Source: Psychrobacter pygoscelis
Lineage (GTDB): Bacteria; Pseudomonadota; Gammaproteobacteria; Pseudomonadales; Moraxellaceae
Direction of reading: 5' to 3'
Assembly (NCBI RefSeq): GCF_004335015.1
Contig: NZ_RQRU01000001.1
Coordinates: 1,116,001-1,180,000, forward strand
DNA length: 64,000 nt
Made by a program: the position numbers and the translations under genes. The notes under the pieces are model-generated. The model was not told the origin of the DNA and did not search any database. It worked only from the letters and a program-made list of their open reading frames with translations. Below are positions 1 to 8,944 of this stretch, piece after piece (positions within the stretch are counted from its first letter, which is position 1; each line of letters opens with the position of its first letter).

Positions 1-1
1 T

Positions 2-631
2 ACGATGCAGACCTACCTAGGCACCTCAAGCGATATCTGTGAAGAGAACATTAACCTTGAGGCCTTAAGCCAAACGAGCTGGCTGTATTTAGAAGGCTAT
101 CTCGCCATGTCAGAGAACCTACAGCCTGCGGTTACCAAGCTACGTCAACAAGCCGGTATTCACAATGTCAATATTGCTTTAAGCTTTGCAGACCCTGCTG
201 TCGTTAAGTTTGCCAAAGAAGGTCTGCTAAATATGATTGGCAATGGCGTGGCAGTGATATTCTGTAATAGTGAAGAGGCAAAATTATTCACTGGCAAAAA
301 ACAGCTTAAAGCAGCAGCACGCGCCCTGACTGAGTTTTGCCAAACCGCAGTCGTTACCGATGGGGCGAATGGTGCGGTTATTGCTAACCAGCATGAAGGC
401 AGTATTGAGATTCATGAGGTAACCACCCCCAAGGTTATTGATGTCATTGATACCAATGGTGCTGGTGATAACTACTCTGGTGCTTTTTTATATGCTTTAG
501 CTCAGCACTACACCTTACCTGAGTGTGGCCGACTTGCCAGTGAAGTGGCCAGTCAGGTAATTCAGCAGATGGGCCCTCGCCTTGAAGCGCGGCAGTATCA
601 AGACATATCTCGCCGAGTTTTGGCCGGATAA
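2..631 (+). CDS. PfkB-family sugar/nucleoside kinase (adenosine kinase-like), 5' truncated
   Basis: This is the C-terminal part of a ribokinase/PfkB-fold kinase, which phosphorylates a sugar or nucleoside with ATP in the cytoplasm. The PfkB signature DTNGAGD lies at residues 149-155 counted from the first ATG in the window, with D155 as the expected catalytic base. An NSEE motif at 88-91 matches the conserved NxxE of the family. At 208 residues it is about 100 short of a normal family member, and the reading frame stays open to the window edge, so the true start lies upstream. Adenosine kinase-like proteins are the closest match by feel, but substrate is not determinable. A K+ transporter pair follows in the same direction. 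Confidence 0.85.
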   Translation, partial: TMQTYLGTSSDICEENINLEALSQTSWLYLEGYLAMSENLQPAVTKLRQQAGIHNVNIALSFADPAVVKFAKEGLLNMIGNGVAVIFCNSEEAKLFTGKKQLKAAARALTEFCQTAVVTDGANGAVIANQHEGSIEIHEVTTPKVIDVIDTNGAGDNYSGAFLYALAQHYTLPECGRLASEVASQVIQQMGPRLEARQYQDISRRVLAG

Positions 632-748
632 TAAACGCGGCACAAGTGCCGATAGACTAAGATATGCAAGTGCCTAAGCATCTACTAACCGATCAAAAAA
701 TAGATCGATAAATGGAGTAATAGGCCGCATCCCTACTGAGGATAAACT

Positions 749-1402
749 ATGCAGTTTGCTGTAATTGGATTGGGCGTATTTGGCCGCGCTTGTGCTTTTG
801 AGCTGCAGCGCCAAGGCAATGAAGTCCTAGGTATCGATATGGATGATCGTGAGGTCAGCAAGGTAAGCGGCGAGCTAAGTCACGCTGTCATTGCTGATGC
901 AACGGATAAAGAAACCATCAAGGAGCTTAATTTAAGTCAGTTTGACGGTATTATGGTTAGTATCGGTGATAATCTAGAAGCCAGCCTACTGTGTACGCTA
1001 AACCTCATTAATCTGCCCGCCAAAAATCTGTGGGTCAAAGCGAAGACTGACGCCCATCATGCCATCCTTGATAGTTTGGGAATTGAGAATATCATCCATC
1101 CTGAACAAGATATGGGTATCCGAATTGCTCAAGCGATGAACTATCCCATGATGAAGCAGTATCTGGCGCTAGGCGGTGAAGAGTACCTAGTACGTATTGA
1201 CGTTCATCCAAACTTTACACCGCAGACCATTGCCAAGATTCGAAACTCTCATCCCACCACTTCATTAGTGTTACTTATCCACCAAGGAGAGATGATCCGT
1301 GTCTTTAATGATGACCGGGCCGTCCAACCTGGTGACAGGCTGGTGTTTATTGGTCGCCTTGAAGATTTAAAAAGATTGGCGAAATACTTCCGCCGACACT
1401 AA
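749..1402 (+). CDS. ktrA: KtrA/TrkA-type K+ uptake regulatory subunit (single RCK)
   Basis: Cytoplasmic nucleotide-binding gating subunit of a K+ transporter. An N-terminal Rossmann RCK_N domain carries GLGVFG at residues 7-12 and the acidic end of strand 2 (GIDMD). A C-terminal RCK_C domain covers roughly residues 134-217. At 217 residues it has one RCK unit, like KtrA, rather than the doubled unit of enteric TrkA. The membrane subunit gene follows about 120 bp downstream in the same direction, as expected for a Ktr pair. Upstream lies an unrelated kinase gene. Confidence 0.88.
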   Translation: MQFAVIGLGVFGRACAFELQRQGNEVLGIDMDDREVSKVSGELSHAVIADATDKETIKELNLSQFDGIMVSIGDNLEASLLCTLNLINLPAKNLWVKAKTDAHHAILDSLGIENIIHPEQDMGIRIAQAMNYPMMKQYLALGGEEYLVRIDVHPNFTPQTIAKIRNSHPTTSLVLLIHQGEMIRVFNDDRAVQPGDRLVFIGRLEDLKRLAKYFRRH

Positions 1403-1520
1403 CTCAGCTAATAATGATATCGACATTTAAATTGTCTGCTGTCAATTTTTGCTTTTAACATTAGTTTATTGGTGCCACCTTCAAATGGCTCTGGTTTAGG
1501 TACTTTAATGTAGGTAGTGC

Positions 1521-2846
1521 ATGATGAACGTTCGCAAACGGCTGTTAATGTCTCCACCCGTAATCCTAGCCCTAGGATTTATAGTTCTAATAACCTCTGG
1601 CAGCTGCCTTCTAAAACTACCTGGTGCTACCTTCGATAATATTACTTGGATGCAGGCCGCATTTACAGCGACGTCAGCGGTTACGGTGACGGGGCTGAGT
1701 ATCGTTGACACCGCGAATTTTACTCGCTTTGGTCAGTTGGTGATCGCCTTTCTTATTCAGTTTGGCGGGCTAGGTTTTATGACTTTTGCCGTGCTAGCCT
1801 TTTTTAGTCTTCAGCGCCGCCTTAATATTCCTAGTCAGATGATCGCCCGCGAAGCGTTCGCCGAGACCAGCTTTGGTAATATTTTTGATACGGCAAAGGC
1901 TGTGATGATGATCTCATTGACGGTCGAATCTATCGGCTTCGTAGCCCTGACAATGGCCTTTTGGCCACATATGAGCAGTCAGGAGGCCATCTACCACGGG
2001 TTTTTTTATACTATCTCGGCATTCAATAATGCTGGCTTTGCCTTAACTGCTGATAGCTTAGCACCTTACGTGAGTTATGCGAGCATTAATATTATTATTA
2101 CCGCGCTTATTATCACTGGCGGCTTAGGTTTTTTGGTCATTAAAGACTTAGCCGAGCATCGTAGCTGGCGCAAGATTAGCGTCAATACCAAGATGGTATT
2201 GGTGGCTACTACGCTATTGAATATAATCGCATTTATTCTATTCTGGCTTCTTGAGCGGCATAATCCAGAAACCCTAGGTCAGCTAGGATTGGGCGATCAA
2301 ATCATAGCTGCATGGTTCCAAGCGATTACTCCCAGAACCGCAGGCTTCAATACTATCCCCATTGATCAGCTTACTGACGCCAGTAGCTTGCTGACGATGT
2401 TTTTAATGTTTATCGGCGGCGGCTCACTATCGACGGCCAGTGGCATCAAGCTTGGGACCTTCGTCATCCTTATCCTCACCACCTTGGCATTTTTGCGTCA
2501 ACGCAATCATGTCACTGTCTTTGAGCGGCGCATTCCAGAGCGCCAAGTGAGAAAGGCCTTAGCGCTCATCAGTATCACTATGATACTTATCTTTTTGAGC
2601 GTGTTTATCTTAGCGGTGATCGAACCTAACCACTCTCTCGAAGACGTGTTATTTGAAGTTGTCTCAGCGCTTAGTACTGTGGGGCTCAGCCGTGGCCTTA
2701 CCTCTGAGCTGAGTCCGGCCGGTGAGGTGGTCATCATGTTTATGATGTTTGCTGGTCGTGTCGGTCCCCTCACGTTGGCCTATTTAATCGCTATGCCTAA
2801 GGCAACACGGATCAGCTATCCCGAGACCAATGTATTGGTAGGCTAA
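1521..2846 (+). CDS. ktrB: KtrB/TrkH-family K+ transporter membrane subunit
   Basis: Integral membrane K+ translocating subunit partnered with the RCK protein encoded just upstream. The 441 residues are strongly hydrophobic. They contain the four pore-loop segments typical of the Trk/Ktr/HKT superfamily, each with the filter glycine: SAVTVTGLS near residue 56, FNNAGFAL near 175, TPRTAGFNT near 275 and SALSTVGLSRG near 390. The length is closer to KtrB than to enteric TrkH. It ends at a bidirectional intrinsic terminator shared with the convergent metY gene. The start has ATGATG and only a weak ribosome-binding site. Confidence 0.9.
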   Translation: MMNVRKRLLMSPPVILALGFIVLITSGSCLLKLPGATFDNITWMQAAFTATSAVTVTGLSIVDTANFTRFGQLVIAFLIQFGGLGFMTFAVLAFFSLQRRLNIPSQMIAREAFAETSFGNIFDTAKAVMMISLTVESIGFVALTMAFWPHMSSQEAIYHGFFYTISAFNNAGFALTADSLAPYVSYASINIIITALIITGGLGFLVIKDLAEHRSWRKISVNTKMVLVATTLLNIIAFILFWLLERHNPETLGQLGLGDQIIAAWFQAITPRTAGFNTIPIDQLTDASSLLTMFLMFIGGGSLSTASGIKLGTFVILILTTLAFLRQRNHVTVFERRIPERQVRKALALISITMILIFLSVFILAVIEPNHSLEDVLFEVVSALSTVGLSRGLTSELSPAGEVVIMFMMFAGRVGPLTLAYLIAMPKATRISYPETNVLVG

Positions 2847-2875
2847 CTCGGCTTAAGCCAAAATAGCACGTAATA

Positions 2876-2907
2876 AAAAGCCCCTGTCATAACGGATAGG
2901 GGCTTTT
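2876..2907. terminator. Bidirectional intrinsic terminator between ktrB and metY
   Basis: A perfect 10-bp stem AAAAGCCCCT / AGGGGCTTTT with a 12-nt loop lies between two convergent genes. A-rich and T-rich ends occur on both sides, so it can serve both strands. Confidence 0.85.
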
Positions 2908-2962
2908 GTATGCTAGAATTTAAAACTATAAGCAAGTTAAAACGCTCGAAGCTGAGATGACA

Positions 2963-4288
2963 TTAGGCCTTAGCTAGCGCTTGCTCAAGGTCTGCCTTGA
3001 TATCATCGATGTGCTCAATACCAATAGACAGGCGGACCATATCTTCAGACACACCCGCCTGCTCTAGCTCTTGGCCATTCAGCTGTCGATGCGTTGTCGT
3101 TGCCGGATGACAAGCTAACGACTTGGCATCACCAATGTTCACTAGTCGTGTTACCAGATTTAGCGCATCAATGAAGCGCGCCCCAGCTTCACGGCCACCC
3201 CCTTCACCACCACTTCGGACACCAAAAGTTAAGATAGCAGACGGTGTGCCCTTCATGTATTTTTGTGCCAAAGCATGCTCTGGATGGTCTGGTAGCCCGG
3301 CATATTTAACCCAAGCAACCTTGTCATGACCTTTGAGATACTCAGCCACCGCTTGAGCATTCTGAACATGGCGCTCCATACGTAGGCTGAGCGTCTCCAT
3401 CCCTTGCAAGATACTAAAGGCATTGAGCGGGCTAAGCGCTGCACCAGTATTACGTAGCGGAGCCACACGGGCACGAGCGATAAAGGCAGCAGCGCCCACG
3501 TCTTTGACGAAGTTGACACCGTGATAACTGGCATCAGGCTCGTTTAATAACGGGAAGCGCTCTGGATAATCGCCCCAAGGGAACTTACCACTATCGACGA
3601 TTGCGCCACCAATGGAAGTACCCGTACCACTCATATACTTGGTCAATGAATGCACCACAATATCAGCGCCAAAGTCAAACGGACGACACAATGCTGGTGT
3701 GGCCACGGTATTATCAATCACTACTGGCACACCGTACTCATGGGCAATATCACTTAGTGCTTGAATATCCACGATATTCCCTAGCGGGTTGCCGATACTC
3801 TCAGCATAAACCATCTTGGTCTTGTCATCGATCAGGTCACGAATTGACTCAGGGTTTTTGTGATCAAAGAAGCGCACTTCAACACCTTGGCGCGGTAGCG
3901 TATGGGCAAAGAAGTTATACGTACCACCATATAAAGTAGAAACGGCAACGATATTATCACCAGCTTCACAGACCGTCTGCACCGTATAGGTAATCGCGGC
4001 CATGCCTGAAGCAACGGCCAGCGCCCCGATTCCCCCTTCTAGCGCGGCAACGCGCTCTTCAAGCACTGCATTGGTCGGGTTCATAATACGCGTATAGATA
4101 TTGCCTTGGACCTTAAGGTCGAACAAATCTGCACCATGTTGAGTATCATCAAAGGCATACGAGCTAGTGTGATAAATGGGGACGGCAACCGCCTTGGTCG
4201 TCGGCTCCACGCTATAACCAGCATGGATAGCAAGGGTCTCTAGGCGGTGGTTACTATTTGGACTTTGCTCGATGTTTTGGTCGCTCAT
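2963..4288 (-). CDS. metY: O-acetylhomoserine aminocarboxypropyltransferase (sulfhydrylase)
   Basis: PLP enzyme of the Cys/Met metabolism (gamma family). It makes homocysteine from O-acetylhomoserine and sulfide in methionine synthesis. The Schiff-base lysine is K217 in HSLTKYMSG, preceded by the cofactor-binding aspartate region (IDNTVATP, about 191-198). The N-terminal FDTLAIHAG-like motif reads ETLAIHAGY here. The 441-residue length fits MetY (about 430) rather than MetB/MetC (about 390). A ribosome-binding site AGGAG lies just ahead of the ATG. No SAM riboswitch was recognised in the 375-bp upstream gap. Confidence 0.93.
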   Translation of the reverse strand: MSDQNIEQSPNSNHRLETLAIHAGYSVEPTTKAVAVPIYHTSSYAFDDTQHGADLFDLKVQGNIYTRIMNPTNAVLEERVAALEGGIGALAVASGMAAITYTVQTVCEAGDNIVAVSTLYGGTYNFFAHTLPRQGVEVRFFDHKNPESIRDLIDDKTKMVYAESIGNPLGNIVDIQALSDIAHEYGVPVVIDNTVATPALCRPFDFGADIVVHSLTKYMSGTGTSIGGAIVDSGKFPWGDYPERFPLLNEPDASYHGVNFVKDVGAAAFIARARVAPLRNTGAALSPLNAFSILQGMETLSLRMERHVQNAQAVAEYLKGHDKVAWVKYAGLPDHPEHALAQKYMKGTPSAILTFGVRSGGEGGGREAGARFIDALNLVTRLVNIGDAKSLACHPATTTHRQLNGQELEQAGVSEDMVRLSIGIEHIDDIKADLEQALAKA

Positions 4289-4663
4289 ATCGTCTCCTAG
4301 TAGAGTGAAAAATCAATAATAGACTAAGGCGTGTTCGCAATTAACGACCCTAGCATGTAATGGGGCGGCAATACTGGCTATAGCCTAGATTAACAGAGCC
4401 ACTCGGCGAAAGTCTCTAGACAGTAAGCTCATATTCTCTGCAAAATTTTCACCGATTGGCAAAATTCTATCTCATTTTTAGTCTTGTGCTGCAATTGCGG
4501 ACACACCCTAGCAAATTTATGCAAATAAAAAAGCCGAGTTATCACTCATGATAACCCAGCTCTTATATGAATATAATGACTTATTGTTCAGACTAAAATT
4601 ATTATTGGTAATAACAGTCATGACAATTTAGGCCATCTTAACTACCAATCGCAACCAGCATAC
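4289..4663. other. Intergenic region metY-nfuA
   Basis: This 375-bp gap holds the metY promoter region and the nfuA terminator (listed separately). No further gene or recognisable RNA element seen. Confidence 0.6.
4527..4565 (-). terminator. Intrinsic terminator downstream of nfuA
   Basis: On the minus strand an AGCTGGGTTATC / GATAACTCGGCT hairpin with a 6-nt loop (one mismatch region) is followed by TTTTTTATT. It lies about 100 bp after the nfuA stop. Confidence 0.75.
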
Positions 4664-5311
4664 TTATTGATAATAAGCATTTTCAGTGCGCGAATGATCG
4701 GTTTCATCAACCACTTGCATCAGCTCAGGCACTTGCTGCTTTAGCTGAACTTCCACACCTTGACGCAGCGTCATATCTACTGCTGAGCAGCCTTGGCAAC
4801 CACCACCGAACTTCAATACAGCAGTCAACCCTGCTTCATCGTCAATCAGCTCCATAAGCTGAACATTACCCCCGTGTGAGGCGAGTCCAGGATTAATCTC
4901 AGATTGTAGTACATAGTTGATGCGCTCTTCGACACTAGCATCTTCACCCACTTTTGGAATCTTCGAATTTGGTGCACGGAAAGTTAGCTGACCACCAAAG
5001 CGATCTTTGTTGTAATCAATGACCGCATCTTCCAAATATGGCACTGATGCCGCATCAATAAAGGCAGTAAAGTGCTCGTAATGTAGCTGTAAGTCCGCGG
5101 CATCTTCTTCGCCCGGTTGGTTGTATGCCATACAACATTCAGCGCGCGGTGTGCCAGGATGCTCAACAAAGATACGAACGCCGATACCATCGGTTTCTTG
5201 CTTAGCCAATAATTCTGCTAAGTAAACTTGGGCAGATTCAGTAATAGTGATATTGCTTTTGATATCCGTTTGTTCAATATCTAAGGCAGAGGTTTGGTTA
5301 TTGTCAGTCAT
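4664..5311 (-). CDS. nfuA: Fe-S biogenesis protein NfuA
   Basis: Carrier that delivers [4Fe-4S] clusters to client enzymes, important under oxidative stress or iron limitation. Residues about 20-115 resemble a degenerate A-type (HesB-like) carrier domain. Residues about 127-200 form the Nfu domain with the cluster-binding C172-x2-C175 motif (GGGCQGC). The 215-residue length is slightly more than enteric NfuA (191), the excess being an acidic N-terminal leader. It is a single gene with its own terminator. A 9-bp palindrome lies about 60 bp upstream of the start. Confidence 0.95.
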   Translation of the reverse strand: MTDNNQTSALDIEQTDIKSNITITESAQVYLAELLAKQETDGIGVRIFVEHPGTPRAECCMAYNQPGEEDAADLQLHYEHFTAFIDAASVPYLEDAVIDYNKDRFGGQLTFRAPNSKIPKVGEDASVEERINYVLQSEINPGLASHGGNVQLMELIDDEAGLTAVLKFGGGCQGCSAVDMTLRQGVEVQLKQQVPELMQVVDETDHSRTENAYYQ

Positions 5312-5695
5312 AAGATGACCTCACTTATTAACAATTGGGGAGTTAAACTGAATGGACGCGATGTTCAGAGAGACTATAAGGAATATATAGTCTCATTATG
5401 GCGCTGATTGAAAAATAATCAAGGTGCAAGGCTAGCGAGCGTAGAAGAAGTGGCCATATATTAATGTCTTATAAATTTGCCCTCATCCCTTGAGGGTTAA
5501 TTAAGTCAAAGACCTTACCTCTAGGCATTATCATTTAGCCCAGATTTCATGCTACTTAACCTATCTTTACTATTTTGATTAACAAGGTGCTTTGATTGAA
5601 TACTAAACCATCAATCATAGTCAAAGTGAAGCGAGTAGTCCCTAGCTACTAACCCAGTAAACCAAAGACTATAGTCTAGACCTAACAAGACGTAT
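5312..5695. other. Intergenic region upstream of nfuA, with two related palindromes
   Basis: A 384-bp gap. GAGACTATA/TATAGTCTC arms (5370-5394) lie upstream of nfuA, and a perfect 12-mer AGACTATAGTCT (5667-5678) lies just past the end of the next gene. No coding sequence or RNA gene seen. Confidence 0.5.
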
Positions 5696-6268
5696 CTATT
5701 CTGTCATCTCTTCAGGGTCATACACATTGGTTGTGGCTTCAAATAGCTCTAAATCGTACAAATCAGGATAAATATCAGCAATTATATCCAGATGCTGTTG
5801 GTTCGCTATTCGCATGAGAAACCACTTCCCATCATCCTCAAAAGCCACCATGTTCCCTTGCATCACGATGCCCATGCCGTCATTCATCATATCTAACTTG
5901 GTTGGAATAATAAGATAGTCACGGCCAATCTCTGACTGACGAACTTTGGCATTATCTAAGTCTACTAGATAAGTAAACACCATATCTTCTGACATACCGG
6001 CAAACACCTGCTGCGACTGAGCCATCATCAACTGTTTGATATCGTCTACAGACATACCGGTGCTCTCGGCAAAGTAGTCATAGACTTTCGATGGCATCAT
6101 CGCAAAGATAGGGGCAAAATCCATCCTTTCCATACTATCAACGATGAGCTGTACTTTATCTTCGATAATAGCTCTGTCCTGCGGGTCATAGGCAGTCGCT
6201 GACATGCTCGCTAGCATGGTAGAAATAGACAATAGCGCGATACTTAAAGATTTAAACAATGTATTCAT
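5696..6268 (-). CDS. Secreted protein of unknown function
   Basis: A 190-residue protein not recognised as a named family. It begins with a typical Sec signal peptide (MNTLFKSLSIALLSISTMLA, then small residues and probable cleavage SATA|YDPQ near residue 27), so it is probably periplasmic. The mature part is acidic, rich in Met and Asp, has no cysteine and shows no transmembrane helix. Blocks such as DLDNAKVRQSEIGRDYLIIP and GKWFLMRIANQQH suggest a compact alpha/beta fold, perhaps NTF2-like, but that is a guess. It is monocistronic. Confidence 0.75.
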   Translation of the reverse strand: MNTLFKSLSIALLSISTMLASMSATAYDPQDRAIIEDKVQLIVDSMERMDFAPIFAMMPSKVYDYFAESTGMSVDDIKQLMMAQSQQVFAGMSEDMVFTYLVDLDNAKVRQSEIGRDYLIIPTKLDMMNDGMGIVMQGNMVAFEDDGKWFLMRIANQQHLDIIADIYPDLYDLELFEATTNVYDPEEMTE

Positions 6269-6752
6269 ATTTTGGTCTTTTTAAAGAGTTATAAAATCTA
6301 GCAGTTGGTCTGCTCAGATTTATTCTGGATTTATTGAAAAGTTATTGCTAGTCCTTGATATTTATTCGCTCCTTCCAGCTTATTATCAACTTTTTACTTA
6401 CTGTCCTATACCTTTTACACTTCATTGGATTTTAAATTTAGCTAATATAGCTTATTAGTAATTTTCACTAATTTTATTTTTCTTTACTGCCCAGCTTTTA
6501 AATATAATCATTGGGTTTGGTTTAACAAGCTATTAAACGAAAAACCCGCATAAAAAGTCTCGGGTTTCTCGCTATAGCCAATCGTATTTAAAGCTGGTAT
6601 ATAAAGCAGTAGCTGGTACAAGTTTACTGGCTAGAAGTCATAAGACGACTGAAGCGAGGGTAAATTCATCCCAACAACTTTGTGGCAAACCTAAAATAGA
6701 TTGACTATATTACACGGCAACAGTCATTGTAAAATACTAATTGTTCAATGAC
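6269..6752. other. AT-rich intergenic region
   Basis: A 484-bp AT-rich spacer between the secreted-protein gene and kduI. It contains one hairpin (6538-6571) and no supported gene. Confidence 0.55.
6538..6571 (-). terminator. Possible intrinsic terminator after kduI
   Basis: AAACCCG / CGGGTTT arms, extended by CGA/TCG flanks, enclose a 12-nt loop. On the minus strand GCGGGTTTTTCG gives a short T-run. It lies about 180 bp after the kduI stop, so the assignment is tentative. Confidence 0.45.
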
Positions 6753-7652
6753 TTACTCAAGTTCTTGCTTGGTCTTTTCATCCACATCTGTATAGTCAAG
6801 GTTCTCGCCAGCCATGCCCCAAATGAAGCTATAGTTGCTGGTACCTGCCCCAGCATGAATGGACCATTCAGGTGAGATAATGCCTTGCTGATTATGTACC
6901 CAAATGTTCTGTGTTTTATCAGCCTCACCCATGAAATGAGCAATGGAGCCATCTTCGGGAAGATTAAAGTAGAAATAAGCCTCCATTCGACGACCATGCG
7001 TGTGCGGCGGCATAGTATTCCAGACGCTACCTTTCTTCAGCTCTGTTAGCCCCATTGTCAGTTGCGATGTCTCAACATTGTCTTTAGAGATATACTTAGT
7101 GATTAGCCGTGCATTAGCCGCCTCCATACTGCCAGCTTCCTCAGTTGGGGCTTCTGCCTTGGTTATTTTTTTAGTTGGATGCGAGGCGTGAGAGGTTGCT
7201 GAATTAAAATAGAATAAGGCCGGATCGCTACTGGATGCAGAATAAAAAGTGACTTCTTCATTGCCGCGACCAATATATAGAGCATCTTGATTGTTTAAGT
7301 CGTATCTTTTATTACCGACAGTAATGACGCCTTTACCACCGATATTGATGACGCCTACCTCTCTATGCTCAGTAAAATTAGACGACTTAATCGGTTCAAT
7401 CGGCTCTAGCTTAAGCGCTTGATTGACAGGCTTGGCACCGCCCATAATCATCCGATCGTGCATGGTATAGACCATGTTGACTTCATCATCCTCAAATAGC
7501 TTTTGTACTAAGTACTCTGAACGCAGGCGCTCGGTATCATAGCTTTGCGCATCGATAGGGTTGGTCGCGTAGCGCACTTCATAATTGGTATCGGCTTGCG
7601 CGAAAGTAGCTACAGATAGTAGCAATGTAGATAAAATAATCGTCCTTCTCAT
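6753..7652 (-). CDS. kduI: KduI-family 5-keto-4-deoxyuronate isomerase with signal peptide
   Basis: KduI interconverts 5-keto-4-deoxyuronate and 2,5-diketo-3-deoxygluconate in pectin or glycosaminoglycan uronate breakdown and is normally cytoplasmic. The metal ligands are all present: H217, H219 (PPHTHGRRMEAY), E224 and H266 (WSIHAG). Each lies exactly 21 residues later than its E. coli counterpart (H196, H198, E203, H245). The extra N-terminus reads MRRTIILSTLLLSVATFAQA|DT, a textbook Sec signal peptide with AQA cleavage, so export to the periplasm is inferred. No other uronate-degradation gene lies in this window. Nineteen-bp direct repeats sit directly upstream. Confidence 0.88.
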   Translation of the reverse strand: MRRTIILSTLLLSVATFAQADTNYEVRYATNPIDAQSYDTERLRSEYLVQKLFEDDEVNMVYTMHDRMIMGGAKPVNQALKLEPIEPIKSSNFTEHREVGVINIGGKGVITVGNKRYDLNNQDALYIGRGNEEVTFYSASSSDPALFYFNSATSHASHPTKKITKAEAPTEEAGSMEAANARLITKYISKDNVETSQLTMGLTELKKGSVWNTMPPHTHGRRMEAYFYFNLPEDGSIAHFMGEADKTQNIWVHNQQGIISPEWSIHAGAGTSNYSFIWGMAGENLDYTDVDEKTKQELE

Positions 7653-7680
7653 AATATCGCCCTTAAGGATTAGTTGAGTT

Positions 7681-7734
7681 AAGTGGGATTAAGTTAAATA
7701 AGTGAGATTAAGTTAAAGGTAGGTTAAGTTAAGT
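7681..7734. repeat. 19-bp tandem repeat upstream of kduI
   Basis: Two near-identical 19-bp units, AAGTGGGATTAAGTTAAAT (7681-7699) and AAGTGAGATTAAGTTAAAG (7700-7718), are followed by a third partial unit containing GGTTAAGTTAAG. They lie 30-80 bp upstream of the kduI start. Confidence 0.7.
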
Positions 7735-8883
7735 ACAATCAAAAACTAAAGGTCAATTGAATAAAATTTTAGTTAAATAAGAGTTATTTATATTAAAGGC
7801 AAGTTATATTAAATTGAATAAAGCTAACTGATAATCAGCTGATAAACTTTACTATAACCCATAGGCGTAAAAATTATGTTAAATATCAATTAAAACCACC
7901 AAAAGAGATAGAGTCTAAAAAATAGCGCCTTAAACAACAAATCAATAATAACCCTGAATAAACTAGTTTAAAGTTAATAATTTGAATAAGGAAATTCTAA
8001 TAAAAGATTGTTAATAACAGGATGCTACTCAAAATAGAAAAACACTAAGTTAGCCTATATTATAATAACCACTATTAATGCTCTGAGCCACTACTCCACC
8101 CCCATTTCATTGTTAGCTCCCTAAAGGCACTAAAAATTTAAAATTATTTAAATAAAAATTAAAGTCATTTAATTGATTGTCTTTTTAATATAAGATTTAT
8201 AAATCGAAATTATGGTCAAAACCTTGTCTTTTATTAACAGCTTTCTACTGAATATATTGAGGTTGTTAATAGTATTAAAAATGGTTAATTTAACTTTTAT
8301 TAATAAATTTAATTAGTAGCTCTTAATTAATAATATTTTCTTTCATAATTATATGAAATGACCTTATTAGCGCATGCAATAAGTTTTTATTGGCTATTAT
8401 TGTGAGACAAGGCTAAGGTAAGTTGAATAACTAAGACAGCATTTTTTAATTGCTCGATAGTTATCCTCTCTTAAATCCTGTGGACTATCATTATGATTAC
8501 TGGAAGCTTAACGCTCTTCACCAGCAAAGATCGCGAGCAATTGGCCATTTGGCAGGTCGCCGAAAAGAGTGAAGAGCATCAGGCCAATCAGCAAAATATG
8601 CTACTAACTATCATTGCCTTTATATTTTGGCGTGGCGTGGGTATATCCCTAGCCCCGCTACCAAGCAAAAACTTGATATAGAGACCGTTGCTCTAGATGT
8701 GTCTAATGAGAAATCAGGATTACCTCGACGAGGAGATTTAGCCGACGGTGTTAGCTTGGATGCATCAGTATTCGGTTTGATCAGGATTGGATCAGGATTG
8801 GATCAAGGTTAGATGGGGATTTAATTTGAGTGTTATGAAGATATCTTTAGGCGCAAAGTCAGTGAAAAGCGGTATCTACAAGC

Positions 8884-8926
8884 AAAAAAACAGCACCCTA
8901 GAACGACTAGGATACTGCCTTTTTTG
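8884..8926 (-). terminator. Intrinsic terminator of the metallothionein-like gene
   Basis: On the minus strand GGCAGTATCCTAG / CTAGGGTGCTG form a stem with a small internal bulge, followed by seven T. It starts about 20 bp after the stop codon. The plus strand also ends in TTTTTT, so it may work both ways. Confidence 0.8.
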
Positions 8927-8944
8927 TAACTGCTTAATCAGTAT

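Larger units (their letters stand above)
7653..8944. other. Long AT-rich gene-poor region with possible gene remnants
   Basis: About 1.3 kb between kduI and the metallothionein gene. The part from about 7680 to 8470 is very AT-rich and stop-dense in all frames. From 8493 to 8812 base composition returns to that of genes, and overlapping short plus-strand ORFs of about 61 residues occur, with a 9-bp inverted repeat (GCTCTTCAC 8513-8521, GTGAAGAGC 8569-8577). These look like remains of a degraded gene, but I recognise no family. Confidence 0.5.

Noticed and set aside
8493-8812. Two overlapping plus-strand ORFs of about 61 codons
   Set aside because: No recognisable family, good start signal or conserved motif; more like remains of a degraded gene, so not called as coding.
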